Source of the DNA: Chitinophagaceae bacterium | GTDB lineage: Bacteria > Bacteroidota > Bacteroidia > Chitinophagales > Chitinophagaceae | Direction of reading: 5' to 3' | DNA length: 64,000 nucleotides | Assembly (NCBI GenBank): GCA_023229465.1 | Contig: JALNZE010000005.1 | Coordinates: 62,001-126,000 of the forward strand | Shown here: positions 62,300-64,000 of the stretch, in pieces | Layout of the letters: each line of letters opens with the position of its first letter | Numbering within the stretch: the first letter of the stretch is position 1 | Translations under genes and position numbers: made by a program | The notes under the pieces: generated by a model | Seen by the model: only the letters and a program-made list of their open reading frames with translations | What the model was told of the DNA's origin: nothing | Database searches by the model: none

Positions 62300-62921
62300 T
62301 CCCGGTGGCTTTTTTATACCTGGCTTTCCAGTCTATATGCAACTGGACATAAATGGGTTTGCCCGGGTGGTTGATCATATTATTTTTTGCCCTGCGGATA
62401 TTTCTCTTACAGGATTCGATAAATGCGCCCAGGGACACAGGGTCTGTTGGTGTTTTATCCTGCTCCTCCTCTATATCGGGTAGCCTGCCATGCTTCTCAT
62501 AGTAGGTGCGCTTATCCCATATGCGCATTACCTGCTGTTCAAGGCTTAAAATTTCATTAGCAAGTTCTTTACATGCCGTCCGTGTTTCTGTGCTGTTATC
62601 CTTACCATAAGCCTGCATTTGGTGTTGTTTAAACACCATCTGCTTATACAAAGGCTTCCATTCCTTCTCAATGGATTTTAATATATCGGTATCCCCTGCG
62701 GGCATTTGCTTTAATACGGACTCCTGAATAGGTTCCGGTGGCCTTTTCCTGGTATCGCAGATAGCCTGCAGTCCCTGCTCCATTTTTTGTTTGGTAAATG
62801 GGGTTTCTCCTATGGAATCAAATAGGTTTTTCAAGCCGTTATCATCGCCATAAAGGTTGTATAGGTGTAGGCCTACGGTAAAATTTCGGTGTCCGTTCAG
62901 CCAGTTCTTTATGAGTTGCAT
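62277..62921 (-). CDS. Phage protein, unknown function
   Basis: 214 residues, charged and largely helical (ACKELANEILSLEQQVMRIW, then DPVSLGAFIESCKRNIRRAK). I recognise no family. It overlaps the PLD-like gene by 23 bp. The 22-bp palindrome at 62930-62951 lies 8 bp before its start codon, a possible operator. Confidence 0.6.
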   Translation of the reverse strand: MQLIKNWLNGHRNFTVGLHLYNLYGDDNGLKNLFDSIGETPFTKQKMEQGLQAICDTRKRPPEPIQESVLKQMPAGDTDILKSIEKEWKPLYKQMVFKQHQMQAYGKDNSTETRTACKELANEILSLEQQVMRIWDKRTYYEKHGRLPDIEEEQDKTPTDPVSLGAFIESCKRNIRRAKNNMINHPGKPIYVQLHIDWKARYKKATGNDYKEKN

Positions 62922-62929
62922 AAAACAAA

Positions 62930-62951
62930 AGTGCGGACACGTGTCCGCACT
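62930..62951. promoter_or_regulatory. 22-bp perfect palindrome in the phage operon
   Basis: AGTGCGGACAC is followed immediately by its complement GTGTCCGCACT. It sits in the 53-bp gap between two minus-strand genes, just upstream of the start at 62921. The same half-site occurs at 59075-59086 and a related palindrome at 59149-59160. It is probably a binding site for an element-encoded protein. Confidence 0.6.
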
Positions 62952-62974
62952 CGAAAGGACAGTAGCCCTTATTG

Positions 62975-63205
62975 CTATTTAACGCATAGCCACTTAAATT
63001 CATCCCCTTCCAGCTCGTACTCATAGTGCATATCCCTAAGCAGATTATGCAGTTCTGTTAGCGGTATCTCAACACCTGTATGTTTTAAGATAATCTGCTG
63101 TATTTCCTTGCTGGTAAACAGGTCGGTGGCCTTATCTGTTTTGGCAGGGTCGTATTTAAGACTAAAAACGGTAAGCGCCTGGTAAGCTTCTGAATCTTTA
63201 CTCAT
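62975..63205 (-). CDS. Small phage protein, unknown function
   Basis: 76 residues, acidic, with a pattern consistent with a small helical or winged-helix fold (LFTSKEIQQIILKHTGVEIP, then LTELHNLLRDMHYEYELEGD). This resembles a compact DNA-binding or partner protein, but I recognise no family. It overlaps the upstream gene by 8 bp. Confidence 0.6.
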   Translation of the reverse strand: MSKDSEAYQALTVFSLKYDPAKTDKATDLFTSKEIQQIILKHTGVEIPLTELHNLLRDMHYEYELEGDEFKWLCVK

Positions 63206-63734
63206 GACTGGCCTCCTTTTGATTGCCGGTAATAAACACCCAATCGTGTTTAAACCGGTCCTTTAGACTAAGATGGTCCACCGGGGTAAGTAGCAGGTGA
63301 TCTTCCAGCCAAATATCCAAAGTATCCATGGCTTTGCTTATACGGTAAAGTGCATCATTAACATGGATGGGTAGTTCCATTTCTTTTGTAAGATATAGCT
63401 CTCCTGGTACGTTGTTGGCCAGGTAAATGGAGCTGGCACAGCTTTGGGCAGTAATCCAGCCAATCATGCGCAAATGGGTTAATGTTTCCATTTGGTAAGC
63501 GGGGTTGCCCAATAAAACATGGTGATGCGCTATGGGCTGCCGGTACTGGTTCAGCATTAGTACCATAAGGCCTACTTCAATATCAATGGTTTCTGCCCAA
63601 ACGGAGCGCATGTAATGTGCGGCAGATGCTGCATCATCAACAGTTTGTACGGGACTTGGTAAATCGTACACCAACTTAAAGTGTGGGTACTGGGGGTGCG
63701 GCCGTGTAGCCTGCAGTTGGACTTGTCTTTGCAT
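63198..63734 (-). CDS. RadC-like (JAB/MPN) domain protein
   Basis: 178 residues. The order of segments fits a RadC/JAB-type fold: DAASAAHYMRSVWAETIDIE, then VGLMVLMLNQYRQPIAHHHV and LLGNP. The MPN metal motif (ExnHxHxxxxxxxD) is not intact; the HHHVLLGNP segment replaces the usual strand and no His-x-His plus Asp set follows. RadC-like proteins are common on mobile elements. I am only moderately sure of the family, and activity is doubtful. It overlaps the downstream gene by 8 bp. Confidence 0.5.
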   Translation of the reverse strand: MQRQVQLQATRPHPQYPHFKLVYDLPSPVQTVDDAASAAHYMRSVWAETIDIEVGLMVLMLNQYRQPIAHHHVLLGNPAYQMETLTHLRMIGWITAQSCASSIYLANNVPGELYLTKEMELPIHVNDALYRISKAMDTLDIWLEDHLLLTPVDHLSLKDRFKHDWVFITGNQKEASHE

Positions 63735-63757
63735 AACAGAAATTTAAAATGCCGGAG

Positions 63758-63871
63758 GTGCAAAGACAAGACACCACGAGGGTGAGTTGAATTGGAGGCC
63801 TTACGGACACTCCCCTCCGGGTATTTTTAATAAAATGGTTAATTTGGAACATGCGGTGTTTGTCTTTGCAC
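63758..63871. repeat. Perfect 12-bp inverted repeat upstream of the phage operon
   Basis: GTGCAAAGACAA at 63758-63769 and TTGTCTTTGCAC at 63860-63871 are exact complements about 90 bp apart; a third, shorter copy (TTGTCTTTGCAT) ends at the start of the 63734 gene. The region carries no gene and probably holds control sites for the operon. Confidence 0.5.
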
Positions 63872-63890
63872 TGCTAAAATAGACAATATT

Positions 63891-64000
63891 TTAGAAATCA
63901 CTGTTTTTTTGAGAATTCATTCTGTTTTTTAAGAGTTCGATCACAGATGTTATTTCTATACGGGCCTGTTCTTTTACCTGCTGCCAGGTAGATTTCGTAA
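63891..64000 (-). CDS. C-terminal end of a gene running past the right edge
   Basis: On the minus strand one frame is open from the window edge and reads TKSTWQQVKEQARIEITSVI, then ELLKNRMNSQKNSDF and TAA at 63891-63893. It is 35 residues, helical and charged. It is too short to assign, but the direction matches the phage block. Confidence 0.5.
   Translation of the reverse strand, partial: TKSTWQQVKEQARIEITSVIELLKNRMNSQKNSDF

Noticed and set aside
62842..63024. 60-codon minus-strand frame
   Set aside because: It overlaps two better-supported genes and the palindrome at 62930-62951.

Overview
The window is a chromosomal segment of a Bacteroidota bacterium, most likely of the Chitinophagaceae or a near relative. 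The evidence is type IX secretion (T9SS) cargo with type A and type B C-terminal sorting domains, PorP/SprF partner proteins, an OmpA/PD40 protein of the SprE type, Bacteroidota-style promoters (TTTG then TAnnTTTG), an ssrA tag ending NGNTQYAMAA, 7TMR-DISM sensor kinases and a Lys/Ala/Pro-repeat histone-like protein. All assignments were made by reading the sequence; no database search was run.

Layout. 1-7 kb: the end of a T9SS adhesin-like protein, a second T9SS protein with HYR domains, a decayed GAF gene, ornithine aminotransferase (rocD) and a family 2 glycosyltransferase. 7.1-12.3 kb: tRNA-Gly and tRNA-Leu(UAA), followed by two tandem accessory modules. Each ends in a copy of the tRNA-Leu 3' end and each carries a Fic-domain gene (RhuM-Fic; DUF3307/SatD plus Fic). 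12.3-21.8 kb: a SNF2/SWIM pair and a defence-type cluster (small protein plus DUF4238, DUF262 plus HEPN with a MotB-like stub upstream, AbiEi/AbiEii), with IS21, IS66 and RhuM debris.

22-39.5 kb: two convergent surface loci. The plus-strand locus encodes a Kelch-like T9SS type B protein, PorP/SprF and an OmpA/PD40 protein. The minus-strand locus encodes a 3,663-residue repeat protein with a type B sorting domain and its own PorP/SprF. The giant gene contains a near-identical 1,050-bp tandem duplication.

40-50.3 kb: signalling. A stand-alone receiver lies beside a tight four-gene operon: GNAT/autoinducer-synthase-like protein, isoprenylcysteine-methyltransferase-like membrane protein, 7TMR-DISM histidine kinase and receiver-kinase. 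mazG and a large NtrY-like kinase follow. This operon is the best candidate here for an undescribed system, as a possible make-modify-sense circuit for a small lipid-like signal. 50.3-57.7 kb: housekeeping genes (PolX-like PHP protein with a lost polymerase site, histone-like protein, L27, L21, GH3-like, dxr, rseP, tmRNA).

57.8 kb to the end: an integrated phage-like element next to ssrA. A tyrosine recombinase is followed by a structured non-coding stretch, then an overlapping minus-strand block (terminase large subunit, a probable small subunit, a PLD-like protein and unknowns) that runs off the right edge.
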